DNA of 43,606 nt from Candidatus Obscuribacterales bacterium (GCA_019752635.1 JAIELX010000115.1:1-43606), one strand, 5' to 3'; counted from the stretch's first letter, positions 1-8,695 are shown. Numbers and translations are program-made. The notes: generated from the letters alone by a model not told the origin.

Positions 1-232
1 TCCCTCCCCTCCGCTGAACCCAAAATGCTCTGCCAGATTTTCCCGGGAAAATCTTTCGTAGCAATTCGGGTTGTCGACTCCCCTCTTTCATCGAATAAAT
101 GCCTCTGTCGCGTCGCGGTTTATTGCTGTTCGCTTAGTCGGATGAGTTCCACTGGCTACGCCCCTCACAGAGTAATTACAGGCTGCCCCTTTTCTCCTAT
201 ATCCTTTAGTATGTTGCTGCGTTTGAGAAAAG

Positions 233-280
233 GAGTGAGACGGTTGGCACCACTGCCAGCGCAGTCTCACTCTCATTTTT
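233..280. terminator. Long hairpin, probable terminator downstream of the cyanophycinase-like gene
   Basis: A 9-bp perfect inverted repeat (GAGTGAGAC at 233-241, GTCTCACTC at 264-272) encloses a second small stem (TGGCA/TGCCA). On the minus strand it is followed by CTTTTCTC, and on the plus strand by CATTTTT, so it could work in both directions. It lies about 40 bases after the stop of the minus-strand gene at 311. I see no gene in positions 1-310 otherwise. Confidence 0.6.
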
Positions 281-310
281 CTCCAACACCGCCACAGCCT
301 GCACTTGCTC

Positions 311-1165
311 TTACAGGTCGAACTCTTCACCCTCGGGGATGATGGAGTACAACACCTGGCGGACGCTGGTCTTCTCCTGATCCTTCGCGGTGGCAAGATT
401 GGAACTGAACCCGGGTGCACGCTCGTAAAGACGAACGCAGCCGGCCCCGAACACCTTAGCCTTACCTTTGTGAATTTCAACGGCAGTGTCCTCGTCCAAC
501 CCCATACCCTTAACGCCATCGACCAGGGCCAACGCAGCCATGAGGCGATCATGACGCTCGCGCTGCTTCACGTGGGTATCAACGACATAACCGGGGAGCA
601 AACCCAGTCCGTCTCCCATGCGCAGCGCACCGCCACGAGGGAAACCATCGTCCATGCCACCAGCGATCATTTTCGGCACGACGACGGCGGCGCCGGCGCT
701 GGTACCACCAACAACACCACCGTTGTTGAGGAAATCACGGACAGCATCGAGCAAGGCTTTGTCGGCCAAGCGCATCAAACGGTTCTGATCGCCACCGGTC
801 ATCCAGACGGCAGTAATGTCATTCGGCAACTCCTGCTTACCGGTCGGCTGAATCGCGACAGTCTCCTTGACTCCCAGCGAAAGGAAAATGTTGGCGACCT
901 CGTCGGCAGCCTCAATCGGCACCGAGCTGGAGTGTGGAAGAATCGCGATTTTTGCTTTCGCCCCTCCGGCAAGTTCAACAAATCGCTTGAGCGAAGTGTC
1001 GGCGGCCCCGCCAACAATGTAGAGCGTACCTTTGCATTCGACAGGTGCGGGCGTGGGCATGGGGCTGTCCTCTGCGTGAACGATGATCTGAGTGGCGAAG
1101 AGAAGTAAAACCAGACCGGCGGCCGCAATGAGAAAGCCGCGCCGGCTAATAGAAGTGGACGTCAT
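311..1165 (-). CDS. Cyanophycinase-like S51 peptidase with Tat-type signal
   Basis: This 284-residue protein belongs to peptidase family S51. Cyanophycinases of that family cleave the storage polymer cyanophycin (multi-L-arginyl-poly-L-aspartate) into Asp-Arg dipeptides. The nucleophile-elbow motif GGTSAGAA is present near residue 140, followed by a glycine-rich region and a conserved GLGLLPG-type segment. The N-terminus reads SRRGFLIAAAG followed by a hydrophobic stretch ending near VHA, which is a good twin-arginine signal, so the enzyme is probably exported folded. The reading frame stays open about 190 codons further upstream, but I chose the ATG at 1165 because it begins the signal peptide and is preceded by ACCGGAGAATCGACC (GGAG Shine-Dalgarno). 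Exported members (CphE-like) are known and would use polymer from outside the cell. A different S51 specificity (alpha-aspartyl dipeptidase-like) cannot be excluded. Confidence 0.85.
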   Translation of the reverse strand: MTSTSISRRGFLIAAAGLVLLLFATQIIVHAEDSPMPTPAPVECKGTLYIVGGAADTSLKRFVELAGGAKAKIAILPHSSSVPIEAADEVANIFLSLGVKETVAIQPTGKQELPNDITAVWMTGGDQNRLMRLADKALLDAVRDFLNNGGVVGGTSAGAAVVVPKMIAGGMDDGFPRGGALRMGDGLGLLPGYVVDTHVKQRERHDRLMAALALVDGVKGMGLDEDTAVEIHKGKAKVFGAGCVRLYERAPGFSSNLATAKDQEKTSVRQVLYSIIPEGEEFDL

Positions 1166-1586
1166 GGTCGATTCTCCGGTGAAAGTAGGCGATGCCTTGG
1201 TGGAAGAAATCTCCTTCAGTCGAGATTTGGGGGAAACGGGCAAATGTGTTTGAACCGTACCGGAACCAGTACCGACGCAGCAAGCAAAAGGCTTGCCGCC
1301 ACTGGTTGCAACCAGAGATCCCCTACGAACTAATCGACCTTCGCGGCTCAATATCAGGACTGATATAAATAGCGCAGGTTGGCCACCACTCAGACCAGGC
1401 TTGAACGAACGCGCACTCATTAAGGTTTGCTCATCTGCACAAATGTGTAGTTCGCTCTGCGGGTTTGCCCATTCCAAACCCGGGTGTTTGTACATATGAT
1501 TCTTGACATTGGTTGGGCTCGGTAAATTGTCGACATGTATGTTTACGCCTCTCAGGAGGCTGTTTTCCGACGGAGCCCGCCCCGAT
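1166..1586. other. Intergenic region between divergent genes
   Basis: About 420 bases separate the cyanophycinase-like gene (minus) from the TPR gene (plus), so both promoters should lie here. I do not see a convincing -35/-10 pair. An AGGAGG at 1554-1559 is too far from the chosen TPR start (27 bases) to be its ribosome binding site. Confidence 0.4.
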
Positions 1587-2132
1587 ATGCAATCAACAGA
1601 TTTGTTTTGGACTACATACGTCGATCTCGGCACTAATGCACAGAAGCTTGGACACCCTGAGATCGCCGATAAAATGCTAGGCGCAGCGCTGGAAGAATCG
1701 CGTCGTCTCGGGCATCTGAACCTGCCACCACCGGCAGTGTTCAATAAGTTGGCAGCAACTTTTTATGCCCAAAACGACTTGAAGAAAGCCGAAGCTGTCT
1801 ACAAGAGCGCGCTAGCTACATATGAAAAACGACTGACCGAAGATCATCCACATCTGAGCAATATACTGCTCAATCTGGCTGAGCTGTACTTTTCACAAGC
1901 CAAATACGCGCTTGCAGAACCACTGTATGAGCGCAGCCTGGCCATTGACGAGAAACGCTGTGGCGGTTTGCATCCTCGGATGTATCGTCGCATGCTGAAA
2001 CTGGCATGGATTTATTGCTGCCAAGGCAAACACAATGAGGCGTATTGGTTATTGAAGCGTTCTAGAGAGTGCTGCGATGAGACTGTTGAAGCTGCAGCCG
2101 AACAAAACCCTGCGCTAGTTATGCAAGTCTAA
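1587..2132 (+). CDS. Tetratricopeptide repeat protein
   Basis: The 181-residue product contains at least three TPR-like helical pairs of the type FNKLAATFYAQNDLKKAE, LLNLAELYFSQAKYALAE and LKLAWIYCCQGKHNEA, spaced by about 42 residues. This long spacing is that of the kinesin-light-chain type of TPR. TPRs are protein-binding scaffolds; no catalytic domain or signal peptide is visible with this start. The frame extends upstream to 1503, with another ATG at 1539. I prefer 1587 because GGAG lies 12 bases upstream and the earlier residues look non-coding. The protein is short for the family and ends with a cysteine-containing last helix. Its partner is unknown. It converges on trmD, with only 15 bases between the two stop codons. 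Confidence 0.75.
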   Translation: MQSTDLFWTTYVDLGTNAQKLGHPEIADKMLGAALEESRRLGHLNLPPPAVFNKLAATFYAQNDLKKAEAVYKSALATYEKRLTEDHPHLSNILLNLAELYFSQAKYALAEPLYERSLAIDEKRCGGLHPRMYRRMLKLAWIYCCQGKHNEAYWLLKRSRECCDETVEAAAEQNPALVMQV

Positions 2133-2147
2133 AAATCAAAAGCTAGA

Positions 2148-2873
2148 TTACTGTCCTTCTATTGATTTGAGAAAGCGTCGATCTTCTTCATTGAGGTCGG
2201 CGCTTTCCAGTAGATCGGGCCGACGCAGGAAAGTACGCCGAAGGGACTCTCGTCTGCGCCACTTTTCGATTGCGGCATGATTGCCGGACCGCAGAACCTC
2301 CGGTACTTCCATATCTCTGAACACCGGAGGCTTGGTGTACTGCGGTCCTTCCAATAAGCCATCCACAAACGACTCATGTGCAAGCGAAATACTTTTACCA
2401 ACTACACCCGGAACCAGCCGTCCGACAGCATCGATCACTATCAACGACGCCAGTTCTCCGCCGGTAAGAACGTAGTCGCCAATCGAAAACTCATCGGTAG
2501 CGACGGTACGAATTCGCTCGTCAAACCCTTCATAGTGCCCGCATATCAGAGTAATGTTTGTTTCCTTAGACAACCGCTCGGCTTTTTGCTGATTAAAAGT
2601 GTGTCCCTGTGGAGTCGCCAACAATACGGGACTTTCCGCATCTCTCTTTATGGACTCGAAAGCAGCGAAAAACGGCTCCGGCTTTAAGACCATGCCGGCA
2701 CCGCCACCATAAGGAGTATCATCCACTTTGCGATACTTATCCGCGCAGAAGTCCCTTGGATTGTAGGTTTCAATTGCCAGATGTCCTGCTTTCACCCCGC
2801 GACTGACAATGCTTAATGCACAGTACTGCGTGATCATTTCGGGAAAAAGCGTTATCACGTGAAAAGTAAGCAC
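2148..2873 (-). CDS. trmD: tRNA (guanine37-N1)-methyltransferase
   Basis: TrmD methylates N1 of G37 next to the anticodon in tRNAs reading CNN codons, using S-adenosylmethionine, and so prevents +1 frameshifting. The 241-residue length is typical. The SPOUT trefoil-knot signatures are intact: LICGHYEGFDERI (near residue 110), SIGDYVLTGGELA (near 130), the start MLTFHVITLFPEM and the PYGGGAGM loop. The FVDGLLEGPQYTKP segment carries the conserved catalytic Asp region. Translation starts at a GTG at 2873 with GGGGAG about 8 bases upstream. The usual rimM-trmD-rplS partners are absent here, so the gene stands apart from its common operon. It lies between a TPR gene and rnpB, and the rnpB transcript would run toward it on the same strand. 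Confidence 0.97.
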   Translation of the reverse strand: MLTFHVITLFPEMITQYCALSIVSRGVKAGHLAIETYNPRDFCADKYRKVDDTPYGGGAGMVLKPEPFFAAFESIKRDAESPVLLATPQGHTFNQQKAERLSKETNITLICGHYEGFDERIRTVATDEFSIGDYVLTGGELASLIVIDAVGRLVPGVVGKSISLAHESFVDGLLEGPQYTKPPVFRDMEVPEVLRSGNHAAIEKWRRRESLRRTFLRRPDLLESADLNEEDRRFLKSIEGQ

Positions 2874-2938
2874 GCTCGGTCTCCCCGATGACTAGGCGCT
2901 CGAAAGCGATTATTGAGTTGTATTCGGTCGAAAGAAGT

Positions 2939-3276
2939 GAAGCGACTCATAAGCCGGGTTCTGTTTATATCGTCATCTCTCTGGGATTTCGGTTTCCCGA
3001 AACCTCTAGCGGCATCAGCACCTCAGGATGGCGGGCCACCATTGCCCTGAGATATACCTTCGCCTTGCGCCTTTAGCGGGGTTTACCTAGCCAAAGCCTC
3101 TCGACTTTGCTGGTGACGCTTTTACCGCACCGTTGCACCCTTACCGAGCGAGCTCGGCGGTCTTCATTTCTGTGGCACTATCCTCACGCTCACGCGCACC
3201 GGGTATTACCCGGCGACCAGCCCTTCGGCGCCCGGACTTTCCTCATCCCGTAGGACGCGACGATTTGAGTCGCTTC
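2939..3276 (-). ncRNA. rnpB: RNase P RNA (catalytic subunit, bacterial type A-like)
   Basis: On the minus strand the 5' part contains GAGGAAAGTCCGGGC and the 3' part contains ACAGAACCCGGCTTAT, the two most conserved blocks of RNase P RNA. The P1 helix can be drawn explicitly: GAAGCGACTC at the 5' end (3276-3267) pairs with GAGTCGCTTC at the 3' end (2948-2939). Length is about 338 nt, within the usual range. The RNA cleaves the 5' leader from precursor tRNAs; its protein partner is encoded by rnpA at 31238-31657. A TATAAT box at 3283-3288 is placed correctly for a start near 3276. End positions are set by the P1 helix and are approximate by a few bases. Confidence 0.97.
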
Positions 3277-3282
3277 CTCTAA

Positions 3283-3288
3283 ATTATA
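3283..3288 (-). promoter_or_regulatory. -10 box of rnpB
   Basis: TATAAT on the minus strand, 6 bases before the first base of the P1 helix. This fits a sigma-70-type start at about 3276. The -35 region is weak (no clear TTGACA at 16-18 bases). Confidence 0.65.
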
Positions 3289-3289
3289 T

Positions 3290-3640
3290 CGCGGCTTGCT
3301 AGCGTTGCTTCGCTAATACACGATCTGCGTAAAACACGTAGTCATATTCCACTTTTGATCTCTGCAAACCCCTGGCACAAAAGCTGTTTGTGGTCCTTTT
3401 TACGCAAAAGGCTCCCGCTGCCGTTCGCTTGGTCCTGACAACGCGTTTCGTTAGCTTGAAGACCTAGTTTTTCACTTTTCCGCTGAAAGAGAAAGCCACA
3501 GTCCAATTCTCCAGTGCAACAAACAAAATCCATTTATCTCCAACCATGACGGTCGGAAAAACGGATGTGGCTCTGGACGGTCTGTGTGGCGCGCTGCGCC
3601 AGCTTCTTAACAAAACAGACCAGGAGGGTCTTCTTGAAAT
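3290..3640. other. Intergenic region upstream of rnpB and of the S1 gene
   Basis: No gene is supported here. A small inverted repeat TAGCG/CGCTA lies at about 3300-3315. A weak hairpin CACAAA/TTTGTG at 3376-3392 is followed by CCTTTTT on the plus strand and resembles a terminator, but nothing upstream on that strand needs one. The rnpB promoter is at the left edge and the S1 gene's ribosome binding site (AGGAGG, 3622-3627) at the right edge. Confidence 0.4.
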
Positions 3641-4747
3641 ATGCAAACCAACAATACTGAATCCACATTCGACCTGTCCGCCCTTATCGCCGCCCACCCT
3701 ATGGCTCCCACGCCTTCGTTCGGCAGCATTGTCGACGGCACCGTTGTCTCCATCACCAGCAAAGGCGACATCTGGGTCTCCTTCTCCGGCAAGTTCGACG
3801 GTCACGTCGGACAATCCGAACTCGGCGATGAACCGCTCAATGTCGGCGACCGCACCCAATTCCTCGTCCTGCGTGGCGAAGAAGTCGAGGAAGGCGACGA
3901 ATCAGGCATCATCGAACTCAGCGTCCGTCGCTTACAGCGCTGGAAAGAACTGAGCAAACTGCACCAAAGCGGCAGCACCGTCTCCGTGAAAGTAACTCGC
4001 GTGATGCGCTCGAAGGGTAAACTCGCCGGTGTTAGTGTCAACTATCACACCGTTCGCGGCTTCATCCCCTTCCCGTTGCTCGGCGTCAACCAGGACGAAG
4101 TCGACTCTCTGGTCGGGTCCACCATCGAAGCCAAGATCAAGGAGCTATCGTTCGAAGAGCGCCAGTTCGTGCTCGATCGCAAACAGGTCAAAAAGGATCG
4201 CATTTCTGCTCTTCGCGAGGAACGCCTTTCCACACTGACCGCTGGCGAAAAGATCAGCGGTCAGGTGCAGTCTATCGCCAGCAAGCGCGATAAGACGTCT
4301 GGAAAGGAGGTGGCCGAATTCGGTGTGTTCGTCGACATTGGCGACGGCGTCACTGGACTGGTGCACCGCAGTGAGATCCCCGGTCTGAGCCACCAAGGTC
4401 CGATCGGGCACGTCCTGAAAGTCGGTCAGCCGCTGGAAGTCTCCGTGCTCAGCATCAACGATAAGAACGGGCGTAAGGAATTGTCGCTCGGCCTCAAGTC
4501 GCTGGCTCGGTCACAATTCCTCGGTGGTCTGACTTTGCACGCGATGGTCACGGGCAAGGTCGTCCGCAAGGTAGCTTATGGTCTCTTCGTCAATCTCTCC
4601 GCTTCCGCTGATGTCGATGGGCTCCTGCATTGCAGCGAGTTCGGCGAGGGAGGCGCCCCTGTTATCGGCAGCGAGATTGAGGCGAAGATCGTCCACCTGG
4701 ACACGAACAAGCCGGCCATCGGGCTGAGCCTGCGTAATCTCTCCTAA
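3641..4747 (+). CDS. Ribosomal protein S1-like protein with four S1 domains
   Basis: The 368-residue product contains four S1 (OB-fold) RNA-binding domains at roughly residues 27-95, 112-180, 203-285 and 297-368. Each begins with a G..V.G.V pattern and ends near an L.LS-type strand. The second domain has the VRGFIPFPLLG and ERQFVLDRKQV pattern of ribosomal S1 domain 2 (rpsA family), so the likely role is mRNA binding at translation initiation. A stand-alone S1 RNA-binding regulator is an alternative. Four domains is shorter than the six of Escherichia coli S1 but common in other phyla. The ATG at 3641 has AGGAGG 13 bases upstream, a somewhat long spacing. The GC-rich, strongly biased codon use suggests high expression. 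A hairpin terminator follows at 4773. Confidence 0.88.
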   Translation: MQTNNTESTFDLSALIAAHPMAPTPSFGSIVDGTVVSITSKGDIWVSFSGKFDGHVGQSELGDEPLNVGDRTQFLVLRGEEVEEGDESGIIELSVRRLQRWKELSKLHQSGSTVSVKVTRVMRSKGKLAGVSVNYHTVRGFIPFPLLGVNQDEVDSLVGSTIEAKIKELSFEERQFVLDRKQVKKDRISALREERLSTLTAGEKISGQVQSIASKRDKTSGKEVAEFGVFVDIGDGVTGLVHRSEIPGLSHQGPIGHVLKVGQPLEVSVLSINDKNGRKELSLGLKSLARSQFLGGLTLHAMVTGKVVRKVAYGLFVNLSASADVDGLLHCSEFGEGGAPVIGSEIEAKIVHLDTNKPAIGLSLRNLS

Positions 4748-4772
4748 TAAGAGAAAGCGGTAAGTTGGTGCA

Positions 4773-4812
4773 GACATCAGGGGTCCAATCCCCCTGGTGT
4801 CCTCTCCTTCTT
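4773..4812 (+). terminator. Probable terminator after the S1 gene
   Basis: GACATCAGGGG (4773-4783) pairs with CCCCTGGTGTC (4791-4801) with one G-U pair, followed by the pyrimidine-rich CTCTCCTTCTTTCT. The T-run is interrupted, so termination efficiency is uncertain. The stem-loop resembles a tRNA T-arm, but no tRNA can be folded around it. Confidence 0.5.
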
Positions 4813-4872
4813 TCTCACACTTTCTCTACTATATGCAACAGTGCTTACTGCAGCCCATTACCTTGTCGGAAG

Positions 4873-5511
4873 TTATGGCGATGAACACGCCTCGGCGGCT
4901 ACATCCGGCAAGTTGGAAAAACGCACAACGCGCCAGGAATTGTCGGGCTGCTGTTTCAATTCCATTTGTACCCTGGTTACCGGCGCGCCGGTCTTGCGCT
5001 CGAAAAGCAAGTCGCTATGCGCAACCTTGTCGCTGCGTTCGACCGCGCTTGTACCGCGAAAATTGGTAGTGGTAAAACCAAGCCCGCGAAGCACATCCGA
5101 CAGCGGCGGCGGTTTCAACACCGCTACGAGGGCCCCGAGAATACCCTTTCTCTCTTGAGGCTCCGCTGCCGGAGCCACTTGCGTACCGTTGGTTTCCACG
5201 TAATTGATGATGCTGCCCTCGAGGCGACTGACTATAACCGGCTGCAACCACCCGACTGCAGCGGCACCAAGCATTCGCTCAAGCAACCCGAAACCGCCAG
5301 CGTTACGCACTGGCTCGGAAAGCAAATCATCCACTGCATTTGAAGCCACCGAACGTACATCAAAGTAATGACGAAAGCTTTCTTCGTTGTGCTCTTTCAC
5401 CGCCCGGGAAAGCTGCCACAAAGAATAGTCCGGTGTTGTAGTGTAATACCACCAGCCGCCTGCACCAACGAGCAAAAGGAGCAATATCACGCCTATGATT
5501 GAACGGAGCAT
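4873..5511 (-). CDS. DUF2939-like membrane-anchored protein (paralogue 1)
   Basis: The 212-residue product begins with one membrane helix (LRSIIGVILLLLLVGAGGWW), directly followed by YYTTTPDYSLWQLSRAV and then HYFDVRSVASNAVDDLL. This YY.TTP.Y.L.Q...A pattern with F..Y.DV matches my memory of the DUF2939 family, whose function is unknown. The C-terminal half is extracytoplasmic and ends in a strand-rich region (VQMELKQQPDNSWRVVRFSNL). The ATG at 5511 has a strong AGGGGGG six bases upstream. The gene is divergent from its paralogue at 5670, and the two share matching blocks at the N-terminus (TTTP.Y.L.Q) and at the C-terminus (WR...FSNL). The proline-rich linker found in the paralogue is nearly absent here. 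Function is not known. Confidence 0.8.
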   Translation of the reverse strand: MLRSIIGVILLLLLVGAGGWWYYTTTPDYSLWQLSRAVKEHNEESFRHYFDVRSVASNAVDDLLSEPVRNAGGFGLLERMLGAAAVGWLQPVIVSRLEGSIINYVETNGTQVAPAAEPQERKGILGALVAVLKPPPLSDVLRGLGFTTTNFRGTSAVERSDKVAHSDLLFERKTGAPVTRVQMELKQQPDNSWRVVRFSNLPDVAAEACSSP

Positions 5512-5669
5512 TCGATCCCCCCTGCAAAACTTCAGGCTGCGTGCTGTAGACTACTCAACTTCAACCAAACTATTCGCAACACGTATGGCAATCTTGCCTG
5601 AATTTAACCGCATCTACCTTCAAAGCGGGAATAATTCTATATTGAACGCCGGCTCTCAGGTTCCGCTTA

Positions 5670-6584
5670 GTGTTCAAACTTATTGAACGTCTGATTTACC
5701 CTCTATTCATTCTTACCGCAGTAATCGGTCTAGTTTACTGGTATTGGACGACCACACCCGGATATGCATTGACACAGATTGTCGCAGCGATCAAAAACAA
5801 AGATCCGGACACTTTTGAAAAGTACGTTGATATAGAAAACATCAGTTATCATGCAGTAGACGATCTTCTACACGGTCCTGCGCGCGAATCCGGAATGTTT
5901 GGCAACTTCGACAGCATGATCGGAGTTGGCATTATCAGCTTGTTCAAACCGGAAATAGCTGAAATCGCCAGAACCCATGTACTCAACTTCGTGAAAGCCG
6001 GAAGCTTGAGCAAGTTGGAGCCTACACAAACCGCTCCGCAAACGACCATTGGCGATAAGCCGACAGAAGACGAGCCACCACTGGTGCCACCAATTGAAAC
6101 GCCGGCAGTCAAAGACCCGGTGGATAAGGACTACACGTCGAAACCCTTACGGGAACCGGAAGAACTTTCTTCGCGCACAAACAAAGACCAACTAGCCAGC
6201 TTGTTTGGTCGTGAGTCTAAGTATAACGATTCCGGCTCCACGGTAGAGAAGTTTGCCAAGAACGTAAAACTACAACAGCAGTTGAAAGACTACGGGCTCT
6301 CCAAGGAAGGCTTCAAAGGCGTTGACTACTTGAAAGTCGATGGACCGGTAGCGCTTGTCGGCATCAAATTTCACAGCAAGAAACTGAACAGAAACTTCAT
6401 CATAGAGCTTAAGATGGAGGACTCTGGTGGCTTTTGGCGCATAACCGAGTTTTCCAATCTCAATGAACTGATTGCCACTTACCTGGAACTGCGCGAGCAG
6501 ATGCGCACGGAAGCCGGCTCGTTCCTACTGATACCTGACAGTCACAAACTACTGCTAATCAGCTCAGCAGCAGACTCCCGCTGA
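5670..6584 (+). CDS. DUF2939-like membrane-anchored protein (paralogue 2)
   Basis: The 304-residue product has an N-terminal membrane helix (residues about 8-27), then YWTTTPGYALTQIVAAIKN and KYVDIENISYHAVDDLLHG, matching the protein encoded divergently at 4873-5511. A hydrophilic Pro/Glu/Lys/Asp-rich linker of about 60 residues (about 115-175) separates the N-terminal block from a C-terminal strand-rich domain ending FWRITEFSNLNELI. The start is a GTG at 5670 with only CAGG nine bases upstream, so the start is less certain than for its neighbour. The 3' end overlaps the 3' end of the convergent FadB-type gene by 43 bases (6542-6584), so the last 14 residues are encoded antisense to that enzyme's C-terminus. 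Function unknown; probably a periplasmic-facing protein. Confidence 0.8.
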   Translation: MFKLIERLIYPLFILTAVIGLVYWYWTTTPGYALTQIVAAIKNKDPDTFEKYVDIENISYHAVDDLLHGPARESGMFGNFDSMIGVGIISLFKPEIAEIARTHVLNFVKAGSLSKLEPTQTAPQTTIGDKPTEDEPPLVPPIETPAVKDPVDKDYTSKPLREPEELSSRTNKDQLASLFGRESKYNDSGSTVEKFAKNVKLQQQLKDYGLSKEGFKGVDYLKVDGPVALVGIKFHSKKLNRNFIIELKMEDSGGFWRITEFSNLNELIATYLELREQMRTEAGSFLLIPDSHKLLLISSAADSR

Positions 6585-8695
6585 TAAAAGGGCTCACGTA
6601 GAAGCGCTTTCTTCTTCAAAAGTGCGCAAGGCTCATACCGAAAGCCATGAACCTGAGCCAGCAAACCAAGTTTGTCACAAACAACTTTTGCTCCCGCAGT
6701 ATCAATGTACTTCAAAATACCGCCTTCGAAAGGCGGGAAACCAATTCCAAAAATCAACGCCAGATCCAGTTGAGAAGGTCCTTCAACCACTTTCTCCTCG
6801 ATGCAGCGCACTGCCTCGTTCGCCATCAGCAACACAAGCCTATCCTGCAAATAGTTCCGCTCCGCACGCTTTTTATGTTCAGGCAGAATGGCGGCAAACT
6901 GAGGATTCAGCCCCGCAGGCTTTCCATCCTCATAAAGATAGATGCCGGCGCCAGCCTTCTTGCCTATGAGTTTCAATTCCTCAATAGACCTCATCAGACG
7001 CGGCTCCGCAAAGCGCTCGCCAAGCGCGTCACGCATCACATGCACAACCTTGCCTGCAATGTCCAATCCCACTTCGTCCAGCAAAGACAAAGGTCCCATC
7101 GGCATACCAAAATTCTTGAGCGCCCTATCAATCTCTTCCGGCGCGTAGCCTTCTTCAACAAGAATAGCTGCTTCCCGCAGGTATGGTGCAAGAATGCGGT
7201 TCACTACAAATCCCGGTGAGTCTGCCGTTAACACGGTAGTTTTGTCCAACTTCAGTGCGAATGCCGTGGCACGCGCAATTGTCTCCGGCGAAGTAGAGTT
7301 ACCTCTTACAATTTCTACAAGCGGCATTTTATGCACTGGATTGAAGAAGTGAACACCAACAACGTTAGCTGGATTACGAGCCGCTTTCGCCATCTTCTCG
7401 ATCGACAGAGACGAGGTATTGCTACCAAAAATGAAATTGCCAGGGTTCACTTTCTCCAGCTCAGCCAACACCTTCTTCTTAACTTCGATATCTTCAAGAA
7501 CGGCTTCGATCACTAAATCGCAATCGGACAGCGGTCCATACTCAGTGGTAAACGTCATGGAGTTGATCAAGGACTCTACTTCCTGAGCCGTCATTTTGCG
7601 CTTCTCCACCAGCGATGCGAACAACTTCTTGATGTTCTCTTTTCCCCTGGCAAGAAACTCCTCGTTAACGTCCTTAAGAACCACCTGCAAACCGGCCCGT
7701 ACAGCGGCCTGTGCGATTCCAGCACCCATAACGCCGGCACCGAGAACCCCTACCTTTCGCACTGCTTGATCATCAGCGATTTCCACCGGTAACTTTTTCG
7801 AATCTTGTTGAGCAAAAAAGATGCCGACAAGATTGCGTGAAACATCGCTCATAGCCAACCTGGCGAAAACTTGCGACTCTCGTTTCGCCGCTTCCGACTC
7901 AGGCAGCTCGATAGACTTGAATAGTAACTTGAGCGCTTCCTTCGCTGCGGGGTACTTTCCCTTGGTTTGACGCATCATCGCCTTGTACGCTTGGTCACGA
8001 ACGACGCTGCGACCAATCGCATTCTTTTCCAGCAACAAGCTCATTACTACAGCTTTGGGATCAACACCGTAAGTTCTTGCTCCACCTTTTTCAGCGATCT
8101 CGATGGCCCGCTCGCGAAGATTCGCGCCACTCACGACTTCCGATACAACACCCAGCTTCCATGCTTTCTTCGCGTCAAGAACTCTACCGGTCATAATCAG
8201 ATCAAGCGCTTTCATCAAACCGATTAATCGCGGCAACCGGACGCAGCCGCCCCAACCGGGAACAAAACCAAGCTTGATCTCCGGCAACCCGATCTTCGCG
8301 TTTTCAGACGCAACTCGGTACTTACAAGCCAGAGTAAGCTCGGTTCCGCCACCAAGACAGATACCATTTATTGCGGCCACCGTATTAAAGGGAAGATTTG
8401 CAATTTTTGCGAAAATTTCTTTGCCCAATTGCGATGCATTGTAGGCTTCTTCTATTGAGCGGCCTTGGATGGACTTAATCTCTGAAACATCCGCACCGGC
8501 TATAAAGCTGTCCTTCTTGCCGGAGAGCAGCACCAGACCTTTCACAGTGCTATCACTCTTAACTGCCTCGAGCAGTTCATTGAGGTCGGTCATACTATTA
8601 AACCCAAGCGTATTAAGCTTGCTGCCCGGCAAATCGAAAGTGATGACAGCGATGCCGCTAGCCAGTTTCTCCATGCGCATTGATGACGGCGCCAT
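6542..8695 (-). CDS. fadB: Multifunctional fatty-acid oxidation enzyme (enoyl-CoA hydratase / 3-hydroxyacyl-CoA dehydrogenase), FadB/FadJ type
   Basis: The 717-residue protein has the classic order. The crotonase domain (about 1-190) carries both catalytic glutamates in GGGTELTLA and GLPEIKLGFVPG. A linker is followed by the NAD-binding Rossmann domain (VGVLGAGVMGAGIAQAA, about residue 317) and the dehydrogenase C-terminal domains, with catalytic His in VGVHFFNPVHKMPLVEIV. It hydrates trans-2-enoyl-CoA and oxidises the 3-hydroxyacyl-CoA in beta-oxidation. The length matches FadB (about 730) and FadJ (about 715), and I cannot tell the two apart. It starts at the ATG at 8695 inside the stop of the thiolase gene (TAATG, one shared base), so the two are translationally coupled and probably form one complex. 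The 3' end overlaps the convergent gene by 43 bases. Confidence 0.95.
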   Translation of the reverse strand: MAPSSMRMEKLASGIAVITFDLPGSKLNTLGFNSMTDLNELLEAVKSDSTVKGLVLLSGKKDSFIAGADVSEIKSIQGRSIEEAYNASQLGKEIFAKIANLPFNTVAAINGICLGGGTELTLACKYRVASENAKIGLPEIKLGFVPGWGGCVRLPRLIGLMKALDLIMTGRVLDAKKAWKLGVVSEVVSGANLRERAIEIAEKGGARTYGVDPKAVVMSLLLEKNAIGRSVVRDQAYKAMMRQTKGKYPAAKEALKLLFKSIELPESEAAKRESQVFARLAMSDVSRNLVGIFFAQQDSKKLPVEIADDQAVRKVGVLGAGVMGAGIAQAAVRAGLQVVLKDVNEEFLARGKENIKKLFASLVEKRKMTAQEVESLINSMTFTTEYGPLSDCDLVIEAVLEDIEVKKKVLAELEKVNPGNFIFGSNTSSLSIEKMAKAARNPANVVGVHFFNPVHKMPLVEIVRGNSTSPETIARATAFALKLDKTTVLTADSPGFVVNRILAPYLREAAILVEEGYAPEEIDRALKNFGMPMGPLSLLDEVGLDIAGKVVHVMRDALGERFAEPRLMRSIEELKLIGKKAGAGIYLYEDGKPAGLNPQFAAILPEHKKRAERNYLQDRLVLLMANEAVRCIEEKVVEGPSQLDLALIFGIGFPPFEGGILKYIDTAGAKVVCDKLGLLAQVHGFRYEPCALLKKKALLREPFYQRESAAELISSSL

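Noticed and set aside
305..1108. 267-codon plus-strand frame opposite the cyanophycinase-like gene
   Set aside because: The minus strand has a complete S51 protein with signal peptide and Shine-Dalgarno; the plus frame has no family signature.
4770..4812. tRNA-like T-arm (AGGGG-TCCAATC-CCCCT) after the S1 gene
   Set aside because: No matching acceptor, D-arm or anticodon arm can be built around it; the stem extends outward as a terminator-like hairpin.
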